64,000 nt of DNA. Origin: Alphaproteobacteria bacterium (GTDB lineage: Bacteria; Myxococcota_A; UBA796; GCA-2862545). Position numbers and translations under genes: made by a program. The stretch covers positions 1 through 64,000 of the forward strand of contig JACKER010000029.1 of the NCBI GenBank assembly GCA_020632925.1, read 5' to 3'. Numbering within the stretch: the first letter of the stretch is position 1; each line of letters begins with the position of its first letter. Positions 55,848-64,000 of this stretch are shown piece after piece. The notes beneath the pieces are model-generated. The model worked only from the letters and a program-made list of their open reading frames with translations. It searched no databases and was not told where the DNA came from.

Positions 55848-57581
55848 ATGCGGACCGTTTCCTGGGTGCTGCTGGTGGCGTTGATGGGGTGTGGCGGGGG
55901 AGACGGCAACGGCAAGGACGGGGACACGCCGTCGATGGACGCTGCCGACGCGGACACCGACGCCGACACCGACACGGACGCCGACACCGACACTGACACC
56001 GATACCGACGTGGGCCTCGGTGACAGCGACGGCGACGGCATCCCCGACGCCGCCGAGATCGCGCTCGGCACCGATCCGTTCGATCCGGACACCGACGGTG
56101 ACGGCCTCGACGACGGGGAGGAGCTCGTGGGAGGCACGGATCCCACCCGCTTCGACACCGACCGCGACGGGCTCGGCGACGGCGAGGAGGTCGGGCTGGG
56201 CACCGACCCCACCGAGCGGGACACCGATCAGGACGGGCTGTCCGACGGCGACGAGGTCAACCGGTACCAGACCGACCCCCTGAACCCCGACACCGACGGC
56301 GGCGGCGTGTGGGACGGTGCGGAGGTCTGGGTGGACGACACGGACCCGCTGGACGGCGCGGACGACCTGACCGACACCGACGGCGACGGGCTGTCGGACG
56401 CCTACGAGAACGACATCGGATCGGATCCGAACGACCCGGACAGCGACAACGACGGGCTCGACGACGGCCTCGAGGTGCTGTTCTGGGACACCGACCCCAA
56501 CGATCCGGACACCGACGGCGACCTGCTCACGGACGGCGCGGAGGTCAACGACCACGGGACCGACCCGACCGAGCGGGACACCGACGACGACGGGCTCGAC
56601 GACGGCGAGGAGGTGCTCGTCTACCACACCGATCCCACGAACCGGGACACCGACGGTGGCGGCGTGAGCGACGGGCGTGAGGTGGAGCGCGACCACACCG
56701 ACCCGCTGGACGGGACGGACGACGAGATCGACACCGACGGCGACGGTCTCTCCGACCAGGAGGAGGCCACGCTCGGGACCGACCCGCTCGACCGCGACAC
56801 CGACGGTGACGGCCTGACCGACGGCGACGAGGTCCACGAGCGCGACACCGACCCGCTCGATCCGGACACGGACAACGACGGCCTGCGCGATGGCGAGGAG
56901 GTGTTCGACACGCACACCGACCCGCTCGATCCGGACACGGACGGTGACCTGCTGACCGACGGCGAGGAGGTCGACCTGTTCGAGACCGATCCGCGCGACG
57001 AGGACACCGACGGCGACGGGCTGAACGACGGCGAGGAGGTCCTGGTCCACTACACCGACCCGCTCGATCGCGACACCGACGACGACGGGCTCGACGACGG
57101 GCGCGAGGTGAACGACACGAACACCGATCCGACCCTGCGGGACACGGACGGCGGCGGCATCCCGGACGGCGCCGAGGTGCTGGTCGACCGCACCAACCCG
57201 AACAACCCCGCCGACGATCGGCAGGACAGCGACGGCGACGGCCTGTCGGACGTGGCCGAGGGTGTGCTCGGGACCAACCCGAACAACCCCGACAGCGACG
57301 GTGACGGGCTCACCGACGGGGCCGAGGTGCTCGTCTACGACACCGACCCGGGCGACCGAGACACCGATGGCGACGGGCTGAACGACGGTGCAGAGGTGCT
57401 GACGCACGGGACCGATCCGAGGGACCGCGACACGGACAACGACGAGCTGAACGACGGCGAGGAGGTCAACACCTGGAACACCGATCCCCTGGACCCCGAC
57501 ACCGACGGTGGCGGCGAGCCCGACGGGCGCGAGGTGGACCGCGGACGCGACCCCCTCGATCCGACCGACGATCGGAACTGA
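55848..57581 (+). CDS. lipoprotein with thrombospondin type 3 (Ca2+-binding) repeats
   Basis: 577 residues. Lipobox leader (VALMGCGGG), then an acidic DTDADTDTDAD linker like that of the two 83-residue lipoproteins. The rest is about twenty repeats of D-x-D-x-D-G-L-x-D-G-x-E-V, for example DPDTDGDGLDDGEEL, the calcium-binding TSP3/EF-hand-like pattern. GGAGG precedes the ATG. It is divergent from the TPR-ClpA/B gene and convergent with a lipoprotein gene. Probably a long, Ca2+-stiffened surface rod. Confidence 0.88.
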   Translation: MRTVSWVLLVALMGCGGGDGNGKDGDTPSMDAADADTDADTDTDADTDTDTDTDVGLGDSDGDGIPDAAEIALGTDPFDPDTDGDGLDDGEELVGGTDPTRFDTDRDGLGDGEEVGLGTDPTERDTDQDGLSDGDEVNRYQTDPLNPDTDGGGVWDGAEVWVDDTDPLDGADDLTDTDGDGLSDAYENDIGSDPNDPDSDNDGLDDGLEVLFWDTDPNDPDTDGDLLTDGAEVNDHGTDPTERDTDDDGLDDGEEVLVYHTDPTNRDTDGGGVSDGREVERDHTDPLDGTDDEIDTDGDGLSDQEEATLGTDPLDRDTDGDGLTDGDEVHERDTDPLDPDTDNDGLRDGEEVFDTHTDPLDPDTDGDLLTDGEEVDLFETDPRDEDTDGDGLNDGEEVLVHYTDPLDRDTDDDGLDDGREVNDTNTDPTLRDTDGGGIPDGAEVLVDRTNPNNPADDRQDSDGDGLSDVAEGVLGTNPNNPDSDGDGLTDGAEVLVYDTDPGDRDTDGDGLNDGAEVLTHGTDPRDRDTDNDELNDGEEVNTWNTDPLDPDTDGGGEPDGREVDRGRDPLDPTDDRN

Positions 57582-57587
57582 ACGCGG

Positions 57588-58679
57588 TCAGGGCTCGATC
57601 AGGTGCACGATCGGGCTGCCGTCCATCTCCAGCTGGGTCGGCAGCTCGGCCGTCGCGGACAGGGTCTCCGGCTGGACGTCCGCCGCAACGAAGCGAGAGG
57701 TGAGGGTCACCTCGTAGGCGAAGTCCTCGAGCTGGGTCCCGGGGCTGTAGTTGGTGGCCCAGGCTCCGACCGAGCCCGTGGGATCCGCGAGGAAGCCGAT
57801 CGTGCGGAGGTAGGCGCCCTTGCCGTCGGTCGCCTCGGGATAGAAGCGCCAGTCCATCGAGGAGGTGCCGGCGACGACCGCGTCCACACCGAGCGACACC
57901 GCGATCGGCTCGGCCGGGACCTGCTCCTCGGGATTGAACTTGTCGCCGGAGAAGGGGTACGAGCGGGCGTCGTCGGTGACGTGCTCCTCGACCTCGAGGT
58001 CCTTGCCGACGAGGAGCAGCCCGTCGATCCGCATGGCTGCCACGGCCTGCTCGTTGACCTCGTCGATGCAGGCCCGCTCGGGGTCGAAGGTGTTGCCCGC
58101 CTCGAAGGCGGCGGACACGGTCACGGTCGCGCTCTCGCCGTCGACCGTCGGCTCGCCGATCGCCAGCATGAGCCGCCGCGGGTGCCAACCGAGGCGGGGG
58201 ACGTAGCAGGCTTCGCCACCGCTCAGCGCGTGGTCGCTCGACCAGTAGAGCCCCGACAGCAGCGCCGTGGCCTGCCCCTTCGCGCCCTTCGGCAGCGTCA
58301 GCGTCACCGTCTGCTCGGCCCCCGCGGCGCCCGCCTCGAGGTCCACGGAGAACGGCACCAATGCCACGGTGTCGCTCTGAAGCACCGACCAGGACAGCTC
58401 CACCGCGGAGCTGTCGGGGACCGGGTACTCCTTGCAGGCCTCCGGATCGCAGGTGCCGGCGACGTCGGTGCGCTCCGAGGTGGTGGAGGTCCCACCGACG
58501 ATCGCGACGCGAGCTGCGTCCTCGTCCGGCTCGACCTGCAGGTGTGACAGGCGGTGGTTGAACCCGTTCCAGCCGAAGCCGAACGCGTCGAGGACGACGC
58601 CCGACTGTGGGTCGAGGTGGCCGCCGCAGCCCGTGAGCACGGCCAGGGCGAGCAGGGCAGGGGTGGTCGAGCGTTCCAA
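57588..58679 (-). CDS. lipoprotein of unknown function
   Basis: 363 residues from TTG 58679, chosen because GGAGGG lies 4 nt upstream and the leader then reads LERSTTPALLALAVLTGCGG with a good lipobox. The mature protein is beta-rich with cysteine pairs (GTCDPEAC, EACYVP, ERACIDEV). An upstream in-frame GTG at 58697 would extend it by six residues. No family recognised. Convergent with the TSP3 lipoprotein gene, 6 nt away. Confidence 0.7.
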   Translation of the reverse strand: MERSTTPALLALAVLTGCGGHLDPQSGVVLDAFGFGWNGFNHRLSHLQVEPDEDAARVAIVGGTSTTSERTDVAGTCDPEACKEYPVPDSSAVELSWSVLQSDTVALVPFSVDLEAGAAGAEQTVTLTLPKGAKGQATALLSGLYWSSDHALSGGEACYVPRLGWHPRRLMLAIGEPTVDGESATVTVSAAFEAGNTFDPERACIDEVNEQAVAAMRIDGLLLVGKDLEVEEHVTDDARSYPFSGDKFNPEEQVPAEPIAVSLGVDAVVAGTSSMDWRFYPEATDGKGAYLRTIGFLADPTGSVGAWATNYSPGTQLEDFAYEVTLTSRFVAADVQPETLSATAELPTQLEMDGSPIVHLIEP

Positions 58680-58744
58680 GGTTCCCTCCGGCACCACCGA
58701 GTAGCACGTCGGCGGTGGGGAGCCTTCCGTGGTTCATCCGCGAG

Positions 58745-58750
58745 TTAGCT
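58745..58750 (+). promoter_or_regulatory. weak -10-like TTAGCT
   Basis: 22 nt before the pfaD ATG; AGAGGAG lies between. A poor match to TANNNT. Confidence 0.2.
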
Positions 58751-58772
58751 GGTGGCGCCCAGAGGAGTCGCC

Positions 58773-60647
58773 ATGTCGATCGCAGCCCACTTCGACGCTC
58801 TCGCCGCCTACGACGCGGCCGCCGTCCGCCTGGTGCCGGACGATGGCGAGCCCGAGGATCTGCTCGGCCAGGGCGGCTCCCTGCAGGAGTCCTTCGACCG
58901 CATCGGGCAGGGGCCGCTGCTCTCGGTGCTCCGCGATCCGCGCATCAGCCGGGTCACGCTCGCGGACGGGGATCTCGAGGTCACCGCGGTGCGCGACGGG
59001 AGCTCGGGGCGACTGCGGGTCCTCTGGGGGCAGCAGACGGTGGTGGACGAGCGGGTCGAGATCCCGCCGCTGCTTCCCGAGGGGTCCGGTCCCTGGTTCC
59101 GGCCCGATCCCGCGACCGAGACGGGTCCGCGCGCGCTCCTCGACCCCGCGCTCCCGGTCTACGTGGTGTCCGGCGTGGGCGGCGAGCAGCGGTACTTCAC
59201 GGGCGGGTTGCACGGGCCGGGCGTCGGCCAGGTCCGGCTCCTCGCGGCCATCCCGCCCATCGAGCCCGGCCAGCTCGGGTCCGCCGCCTTCCGCGAGCGC
59301 CACGGCCTGCGCCAGGCCTACGTCGTGGGCGCCATGGCGGGCGGCATCGCCTCCCTCGACGTCTGCCGGTCGGCCGCGGACTCGGGGCTGCTCGGCGTGT
59401 TCGGCGCGGGCGGGTTGCCCGTCGAGGCGGTGGAGACCGCGCTGCGCGAGGCGGCGAGCACCATGCGCCCCGGGACCTACGGCTTCAACCTCCTGCACAA
59501 CCCGGCCGAGCCGGGGGTGGAGGACCGCACGGTCGACCTGTTCCTGGCGCACGGCGTGACGGTCGCCGAGGCCAGCGCCTTCATGGGGCTCACGCCGGCG
59601 GTCGTGCGGTTCCGGCTGAAGGGAGCGCACCTCGATCACGACGGTCGCCCCATGGTCCCCAACCGCCTGTTCGCGAAGGTCTCTCGGCCGGAGATCGCCG
59701 AGAAGTTCCTGCGGCCCGCGCCGGCGGAGATGCTGACGGCCATGGTCGGCAAGGGACTGCTCACCGAGGCCGAGGCGGCAGCCGGGCTCCAGGTCCCGGT
59801 CGCCGAGGACGTGACGGCGGAGGCCGACAGCGGCGGACACACCGACCACCGGCCGTTCGTCGTGCTGCTGCCCGCCATGCTCCGCCTCCGCGATCGGATC
59901 TGCGCGGAGGAGGGGTATGCGGCGCGTGGCATCCGTCCGCGGATCGGCGCTGCCGGTGGGCTCGGGACGCCCGCCTCCATCGCGGCCGCCTTCGCGATGG
60001 GCGCGGACTACGTGTTGACGGGCTCGGTGAACCAGGCGACGGCCGAGGCGGGGACGAGTACGGCGGCCAAGGAGATGCTCACCGCCGCCGCGTGGTGGGA
60101 GATGGCGTCGGGTCCCGCGCCGGACATGTTCGAGATCGGCGCCAAGGTGCAGGTGCTCGGGCGTGGCTCGATGTACGCGCAGCGCGCGCAGCGGCTGTAC
60201 GATCTGTACAAGGAGCACGGCTCGCTGGAGGCGCTGCCCCAGGCGGAGCGCGATCGCCTGGAGAAGCAGATCTTCCGTCGGCCGCTGGACGAGGTCTGGC
60301 GGGACACACGGGCGTTCTGGATGGAGCGCGACCCGCGGCAGGCGGAGAAGGCGGATGCCGACCCGCGGCACCGCATGGCGCTGACCTTCCGCTGGTACCT
60401 CGGGATGACGAGCCGCTGGGCGCGCACCGGCGAGGACGACCGCAAGCGGGACTACCAGATCTGGTGTGGGCCCGCGATGGGCGCCTTCAACGACTGGGTG
60501 AAGGGGAGCGAGCTCGAGCCGCTGGCCTCGCGCACGATCGGCGCGGTGGCGGCGGCGCTCATGAGGGGGGCTGCGGCCACGACGCGGGTGACGCTCGCGC
60601 GCAACCTCGGCGTGGCGCTGCCGGACGGGCTCGACCCCCAGCCCTGA
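58773..60647 (+). CDS. pfaD: PfaD-type enoyl reductase of PUFA synthase
   Basis: 624 residues. FMN-dependent TIM-barrel enoyl reductase (nitronate monooxygenase-like) that reduces double bonds during polyunsaturated fatty acid or trans-AT polyketide synthesis. Family blocks: AYVVGAMAGGIAS, GAGGLP, FNLLHNP, AAGGLGTPASIAAAFAMGADYVLTGSVNQAT (only partly quoted elsewhere) and EAGTSTAAKEML. The ATG at 58773 follows AGAGGAG; an ATG seven codons earlier has no site. It works with a PfaA/PfaC-type megasynthase; such pieces lie on both sides. Confidence 0.92.
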   Translation: MSIAAHFDALAAYDAAAVRLVPDDGEPEDLLGQGGSLQESFDRIGQGPLLSVLRDPRISRVTLADGDLEVTAVRDGSSGRLRVLWGQQTVVDERVEIPPLLPEGSGPWFRPDPATETGPRALLDPALPVYVVSGVGGEQRYFTGGLHGPGVGQVRLLAAIPPIEPGQLGSAAFRERHGLRQAYVVGAMAGGIASLDVCRSAADSGLLGVFGAGGLPVEAVETALREAASTMRPGTYGFNLLHNPAEPGVEDRTVDLFLAHGVTVAEASAFMGLTPAVVRFRLKGAHLDHDGRPMVPNRLFAKVSRPEIAEKFLRPAPAEMLTAMVGKGLLTEAEAAAGLQVPVAEDVTAEADSGGHTDHRPFVVLLPAMLRLRDRICAEEGYAARGIRPRIGAAGGLGTPASIAAAFAMGADYVLTGSVNQATAEAGTSTAAKEMLTAAAWWEMASGPAPDMFEIGAKVQVLGRGSMYAQRAQRLYDLYKEHGSLEALPQAERDRLEKQIFRRPLDEVWRDTRAFWMERDPRQAEKADADPRHRMALTFRWYLGMTSRWARTGEDDRKRDYQIWCGPAMGAFNDWVKGSELEPLASRTIGAVAAALMRGAAATTRVTLARNLGVALPDGLDPQP

Positions 60648-60659
60648 CGGGAGCGTCAG
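60644..60659. terminator. hairpin spanning two convergent stop codons
   Basis: CTGACG-GGAG-CGTCAG: a perfect 6-bp stem whose arms carry the pfaD TGA and the rlmN TGA. Confidence 0.45.
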
Positions 60660-61696
60660 ACGCTGCCGGCGACCAGCTGCCCGCAGGCGCCGTCCACCGC
60701 GCGACCGCGCGGCCAGCGCACCTTGTTCGCCACTCCTCGCTCCCGCAGCGCCCGCCACGCGCGCTCGATCTCGTCGTCCGTCGGCGGCCGGAAGGAGGAC
60801 CCCGGGAAGGGGTTGAAGGGAATCACGTTCACGACCGCGTTCATCCCGTCGGCGAAGCGCGCGATGCCGTCCCACTCGGCGTCGCCGTCGTTGACGCCGG
60901 GCAGGAGCACCACCTCCAGCATCAGCGCCCGGTCGCCGGGTCTCGGCATCGCCAGGATCGCGTCGCGGAGCTGCTCGAGCGAGGTGTGACGCGCGGCGGG
61001 GAGCAGCCTCCGGCGGGTCTCGTCGGTGCCCGCGTGCAGGCTGATCGCGAGCTGGATCCGTCCGCCGAAGTCCTCGCCCAGCCGGCGCAGGCGGTCCACC
61101 AGACCCACGGTCGACACCGTGACCGATCGGGCCGCGAACGGCTCGCCGTGCCCGTCGAGCAGCACCTTCAGCGCGTCGCGGACGGGGACGTAGGCGTGGA
61201 GCGGCTCGCCCATGCCCATGAACACGAGCCGCGTGAGCCGGCGGCCCGTGCCCTGCAGCTCGGCGCGGGCGGCGTGCACCTGGCCCACGATCTCGGCGGA
61301 CGACAGGTCGCGCGCGAGGCCGAGCGTCCCGGTGGCGCAGAAGGCGCACGCCATCGCGCAGCCCACCTGCGTGCTCACGCAGAGCGTGACGCGATCGTTG
61401 CCCTTGTTGGGCAGGAGCACGCCCTCGACGCGCGCGCCGTCCCGCAGCGCGAAGAGCAGCCGCGTGGAGCCGTCGGGCGAGGGGTGGCGCGAGGCCACCG
61501 TGAGGGGCTCCGAGCCCATGTGCGCGGTGATGGTCGCCGCGTGCCGCCCGAGGTCCGGGATCTCGTGGACGGCGAGGCGGTCGCGGTGCAGCCCGCGGAA
61601 CAGCCGGGGGGCGTGCTTGCGGCCGACGCCGATCCCCTCGAGCCACTCGCCCAGCGCGGGGAGCGGCAACCCGAGGAGATCCGGGGCGTCGGGCAC
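60656..61696 (-). CDS. rlmN: 23S rRNA/tRNA adenine-C2 methyltransferase RlmN
   Basis: 346 residues. Radical SAM enzyme that methylates A2503 of 23S rRNA and A37 of some tRNAs. Cluster cysteines C113, C117, C120 in QVGCAMACAFC; MGMGEP follows; the resolving Cys338 is in DGACGQL. The start is GTG, 1 nt after the PUFA synthase stop, so it may be translated from the same message. Confidence 0.93.
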   Translation of the reverse strand: MPDAPDLLGLPLPALGEWLEGIGVGRKHAPRLFRGLHRDRLAVHEIPDLGRHAATITAHMGSEPLTVASRHPSPDGSTRLLFALRDGARVEGVLLPNKGNDRVTLCVSTQVGCAMACAFCATGTLGLARDLSSAEIVGQVHAARAELQGTGRRLTRLVFMGMGEPLHAYVPVRDALKVLLDGHGEPFAARSVTVSTVGLVDRLRRLGEDFGGRIQLAISLHAGTDETRRRLLPAARHTSLEQLRDAILAMPRPGDRALMLEVVLLPGVNDGDAEWDGIARFADGMNAVVNVIPFNPFPGSSFRPPTDDEIERAWRALRERGVANKVRWPRGRAVDGACGQLVAGSV

Positions 61697-61697
61697 G

Positions 61698-64000
61698 TCA
61701 GCGCGCGTCGGGCCGGAGGATGGCCTCGACGCCCTCGAGCTGCGCCACCACGCCGCCCTTCGCGTCCGCGAACACCACGTTGGTCACGGTGCGATCGCGC
61801 CCACGCTTCTCGCCGCGCAGCGTGGCGGTCAGCGGGCCGGTCGGCACGCCGTCGGCGAAGGTGTGCAGCGCGGCGACGCCCATCGGCAGCGACGCCCCAC
61901 CGAGCACCCGCCGGGTCCAGATCAGCGCGAGCTGGAGCCCACCGTCGAAGGCCGCCGGGTCCGTCCGCCAGGTCTCGGCGGGCCAGGACATCTCGGAGGT
62001 CGTCGCGAGCGTCGCCACGAGTCCGTCGTCGCCGATCCCGTCGACGGAGCGGATCACGTGGAAGCGGGGGCCGTGGAAGAGCACGGACCCGTCGTAGACC
62101 TCGCCCTCGAAGGGCTCCGTGCGCGGGCTGGCCGGCTTGCTGGGCGCGGCCGTGCGCCGGGCGACCATCTGGGCGCGCGCGGTGTAGTGCAGGGCGCCGC
62201 CGACGCGAGACAGCTCGAGGGCGAGGACCGCCCCGTCGCCGTTGCTCGTCTCGCGGGCGCTGATGTCCAGCCACTCGCCGTCCGCGAAGTGGTCGAGCTT
62301 GAGCCCGCGCAGCACCTTCACGTCCCGGATCGCGGCCAGCGACAGGTCGGGCCGGCAGGCGGCGGCGGCGCGCGCGAACCACTCGAGCGCGAGCACCACC
62401 GGCACCACCGGCACGCCACCGACCTCGTGGTCCACGAGGTACGGGTGCGAGGCGGGCGACAGGCGCACGCGCAGCGTCACCTTGTGCTCGTGGGGGCCGG
62501 CGGCCGAGGCGTCCGCGGAGTGACCGGCGAGCGGGCCCATCAGGGGCTCGTTGCCGAGCACGATCTCCACGTTCCCGGTGCGGTCCGAGAGCTCGGACAC
62601 GAGCCACGCGGCACCCACGTCGAGCGGGATCAGCGGCACGCCCATCGCGGCGAACTGGCGCGCGAGCTGCGGCGTGACCATCCCGCCCTCCCACGGGCCC
62701 CACTGGAGCGCCTTGACCACGCAGTCCGGGCGACGCTTCGCCTCCAGGGCCGCGACCTTCGCGAGCACCTCGTTGGCGGCGGCGTAGTCCGACTGGCCCC
62801 GGTTGCCGCAGCGACCGGCGACCGACGCGAACATCACGATCGCGCGGAGCGGGTCGTCCTTCAGCGTGCCGAGCAGCGTGATCAGGCCGGCGACCTTCGT
62901 GTCGAAGACCATGTTCCACTGCTCGACGGTCTTGTCCGCCACGAGCTTGTCGGCGAGCACGCCCGCGCCGTGGACCAGGCCACCGATGGGCCCCCACTGG
63001 CCGCGGATCTCGTCCAGCACCACCTTCAGGCGGCCGGCGTCGTTCACGTCGGCGGGGACGTAGCGGGCCTCCGCGCCGGCGGCGCGCATGGCGTCGAGCG
63101 TGGCACGGACCTCGCGGTTGGCGAGGATGCGCGAGACCTTGCGCCCGATGTCGGCCGGCGTGATCTTCTCGCCGCGCGCGGTGGCGTCCTGGAGCAGGGC
63201 GCGCTTGAGCGCGGGCTCCTCGGTCAGGCCGGCGACACAGGAGGGCTCGTCCTCGAGCGCGGTGCGGCCGAGCAGGGCGTACTTCCCGCCGTGGGCGCGG
63301 GCGAGCGCGATGAGCGTGTGTGCCGTGACCCCGCGGGCGCCGCCGGTGGCGACGATCACGGCGTCCTTCGGGAAGGGCGCGGGACCGGGGGCGGGCTCGC
63401 CCTTCACGGAGCGGAGCACGAGGCGGGTGCCGTCGGCGCGCAGCCCGACCTCGAGGTCGTCGCCGCCCGCGAGCAGCTCCGCCACGAGGCGCCGGGCCAC
63501 GGCTGCGTCGTCGTCGGCGCCGCGCTCGAGGTCGACGGCCTTGGTGTGCGCCTTGGGCCACTCCTGGCCGACCGTCTTCACGAGGCCCTGGAGCCCGCCG
63601 AGCCAGGCACGCTCGGAGCCCGAGAGCCCGAAGTCGCCGCCCGTGTCCTGCACGGTGACGAACAGGCCGGTCTCCCGACCGAAGCGGGGAGCGACGGCCT
63701 TCGCGGCCACGAACGCGGCGCGGTGCACCTCGGCCGAGGCGGCGGGGCTCGCGTCGGCCTGCATCCCGCCGAGGAACAGCACGACGTCGGCGTCGGGCGG
63801 CACGGTGGCGGCGGCGGTGGCCTTCACGCCCACGTCGCCGAGTGCCTTGCGCACGGCCTCGGCCAGCGGACCGGGCGGGGTCAGCGTCACCCGCGCCTTG
63901 GGCGACAGTCCGGGCTGGCCCATGCCGGTGGCGGGGGAGGGGACGGCGGACAGGGTCCAGCGCCCCAGGCGCGGATCGACGGGGGGAGCAGCAGCCGGCG
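61698..64000 (-). CDS. pfaA: PUFA synthase PfaA-type, KR and DH end (5' cut by window edge)
   Basis: 767 residues are in view; the frame is open to the right edge. A ketoreductase domain comes first: VIVATGGARGVTAHTL, GLVHGAGVLADKL, FASVAGRCGNRGQSDYAAAN with the Tyr and Asn of the active site. The hotdog dehydratase domain follows: SHPYLVDHEVGGVPVVP (HxxxGxxxxP) and its C-terminal part. KR then DH at the end is the layout of PfaA in marine bacteria and Pfa2 in myxobacteria; KS, AT and ACP domains should lie upstream, outside this window. Confidence 0.85.
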   Translation of the reverse strand, partial: PAAAPPVDPRLGRWTLSAVPSPATGMGQPGLSPKARVTLTPPGPLAEAVRKALGDVGVKATAAATVPPDADVVLFLGGMQADASPAASAEVHRAAFVAAKAVAPRFGRETGLFVTVQDTGGDFGLSGSERAWLGGLQGLVKTVGQEWPKAHTKAVDLERGADDDAAVARRLVAELLAGGDDLEVGLRADGTRLVLRSVKGEPAPGPAPFPKDAVIVATGGARGVTAHTLIALARAHGGKYALLGRTALEDEPSCVAGLTEEPALKRALLQDATARGEKITPADIGRKVSRILANREVRATLDAMRAAGAEARYVPADVNDAGRLKVVLDEIRGQWGPIGGLVHGAGVLADKLVADKTVEQWNMVFDTKVAGLITLLGTLKDDPLRAIVMFASVAGRCGNRGQSDYAAANEVLAKVAALEAKRRPDCVVKALQWGPWEGGMVTPQLARQFAAMGVPLIPLDVGAAWLVSELSDRTGNVEIVLGNEPLMGPLAGHSADASAAGPHEHKVTLRVRLSPASHPYLVDHEVGGVPVVPVVLALEWFARAAAACRPDLSLAAIRDVKVLRGLKLDHFADGEWLDISARETSNGDGAVLALELSRVGGALHYTARAQMVARRTAAPSKPASPRTEPFEGEVYDGSVLFHGPRFHVIRSVDGIGDDGLVATLATTSEMSWPAETWRTDPAAFDGGLQLALIWTRRVLGGASLPMGVAALHTFADGVPTGPLTATLRGEKRGRDRTVTNVVFADAKGGVVAQLEGVEAILRPDAR

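Overview
The window reads as a chromosomal segment from a very GC-rich, predatory-type delta-lineage bacterium, most likely a Myxococcota member. The signs are two small secreted proteins with MYXO-CTERM-like tails (Gly/Cys, hydrophobic helix, Arg cluster), a MopE-type metal-binding motif in a huge Gly-rich lipoprotein, Cys-pair domains of the myxobacterial AgmX/PglI type, many DTDTD-linker lipoproteins, Ser/Thr kinases next to FHA regulators, and parts of a polyunsaturated fatty acid (PUFA) synthase. No rRNA, tRNA, CRISPR array, transposase or phage gene was seen. Genes sit on both strands, packed with few gaps.

Layout. 1-517: non-coding, with three copies of a direct repeat. 518-3114: KAS III-like synthase, two tandem MYXO-CTERM-like proteins and a lipoprotein. 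3121-6393: FHA/sigma54 activator divergent from a Ser/Thr kinase. 6466-11780: a two-gene, thioester-less alpha-2-macroglobulin. 11787-21882: three multi-pass GT-C-like membrane proteins (two are paralogs) mixed with a barrel-like secreted protein, a MORN-like protein and a ketopantoate reductase-like enzyme. 21921-27494: Gly-rich lipoprotein, a lipoprotein coupled to PPi-dependent phosphofructokinase, and two sister 83-residue lipoproteins. 27781-34882: RNase Z, radical SAM protein, NAD synthetase coupled to an ABC exporter, sulfatase. 34890-42092: coiled-coil lipoprotein, M13 peptidase, a second divergent FHA-regulator/kinase pair, cytosolic-type M14 carboxypeptidase. 42163-48651: two small unknown genes, a VOC protein, an OmpA-like lipoprotein, a metzincin, a DUF6165-like protein, DsbD.

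48687-64000 carries the PUFA synthase pieces: a KS-CLF protein that dissolves into a C/G homopolymer tract, a PfaD enoyl reductase, and the KR-DH end of a PfaA-type megasynthase running off the right edge. RlmN, a TSP3-repeat lipoprotein, another lipoprotein and a giant TPR-ClpA/B fusion lie between them. DTDTD-type linkers and promoter style are the same on both sides of the homopolymer tract, which argues for one genome even if the assembly is faulty there.

Regulatory style. Many start codons are preceded by a TANNNT hexamer in one of two spacing classes: about 15-25 nt before starts that have a GGAGG site, and 5-6 nt before starts that lack one (probable leaderless mRNAs). Convergent genes are usually separated by 3-12 nt, and several pairs have both stop codons inside one small inverted repeat. 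Start codons were chosen from Shine-Dalgarno sites, lipoboxes, family alignments from memory and these hexamers. No database search was possible, so family names rest on motifs read by eye.
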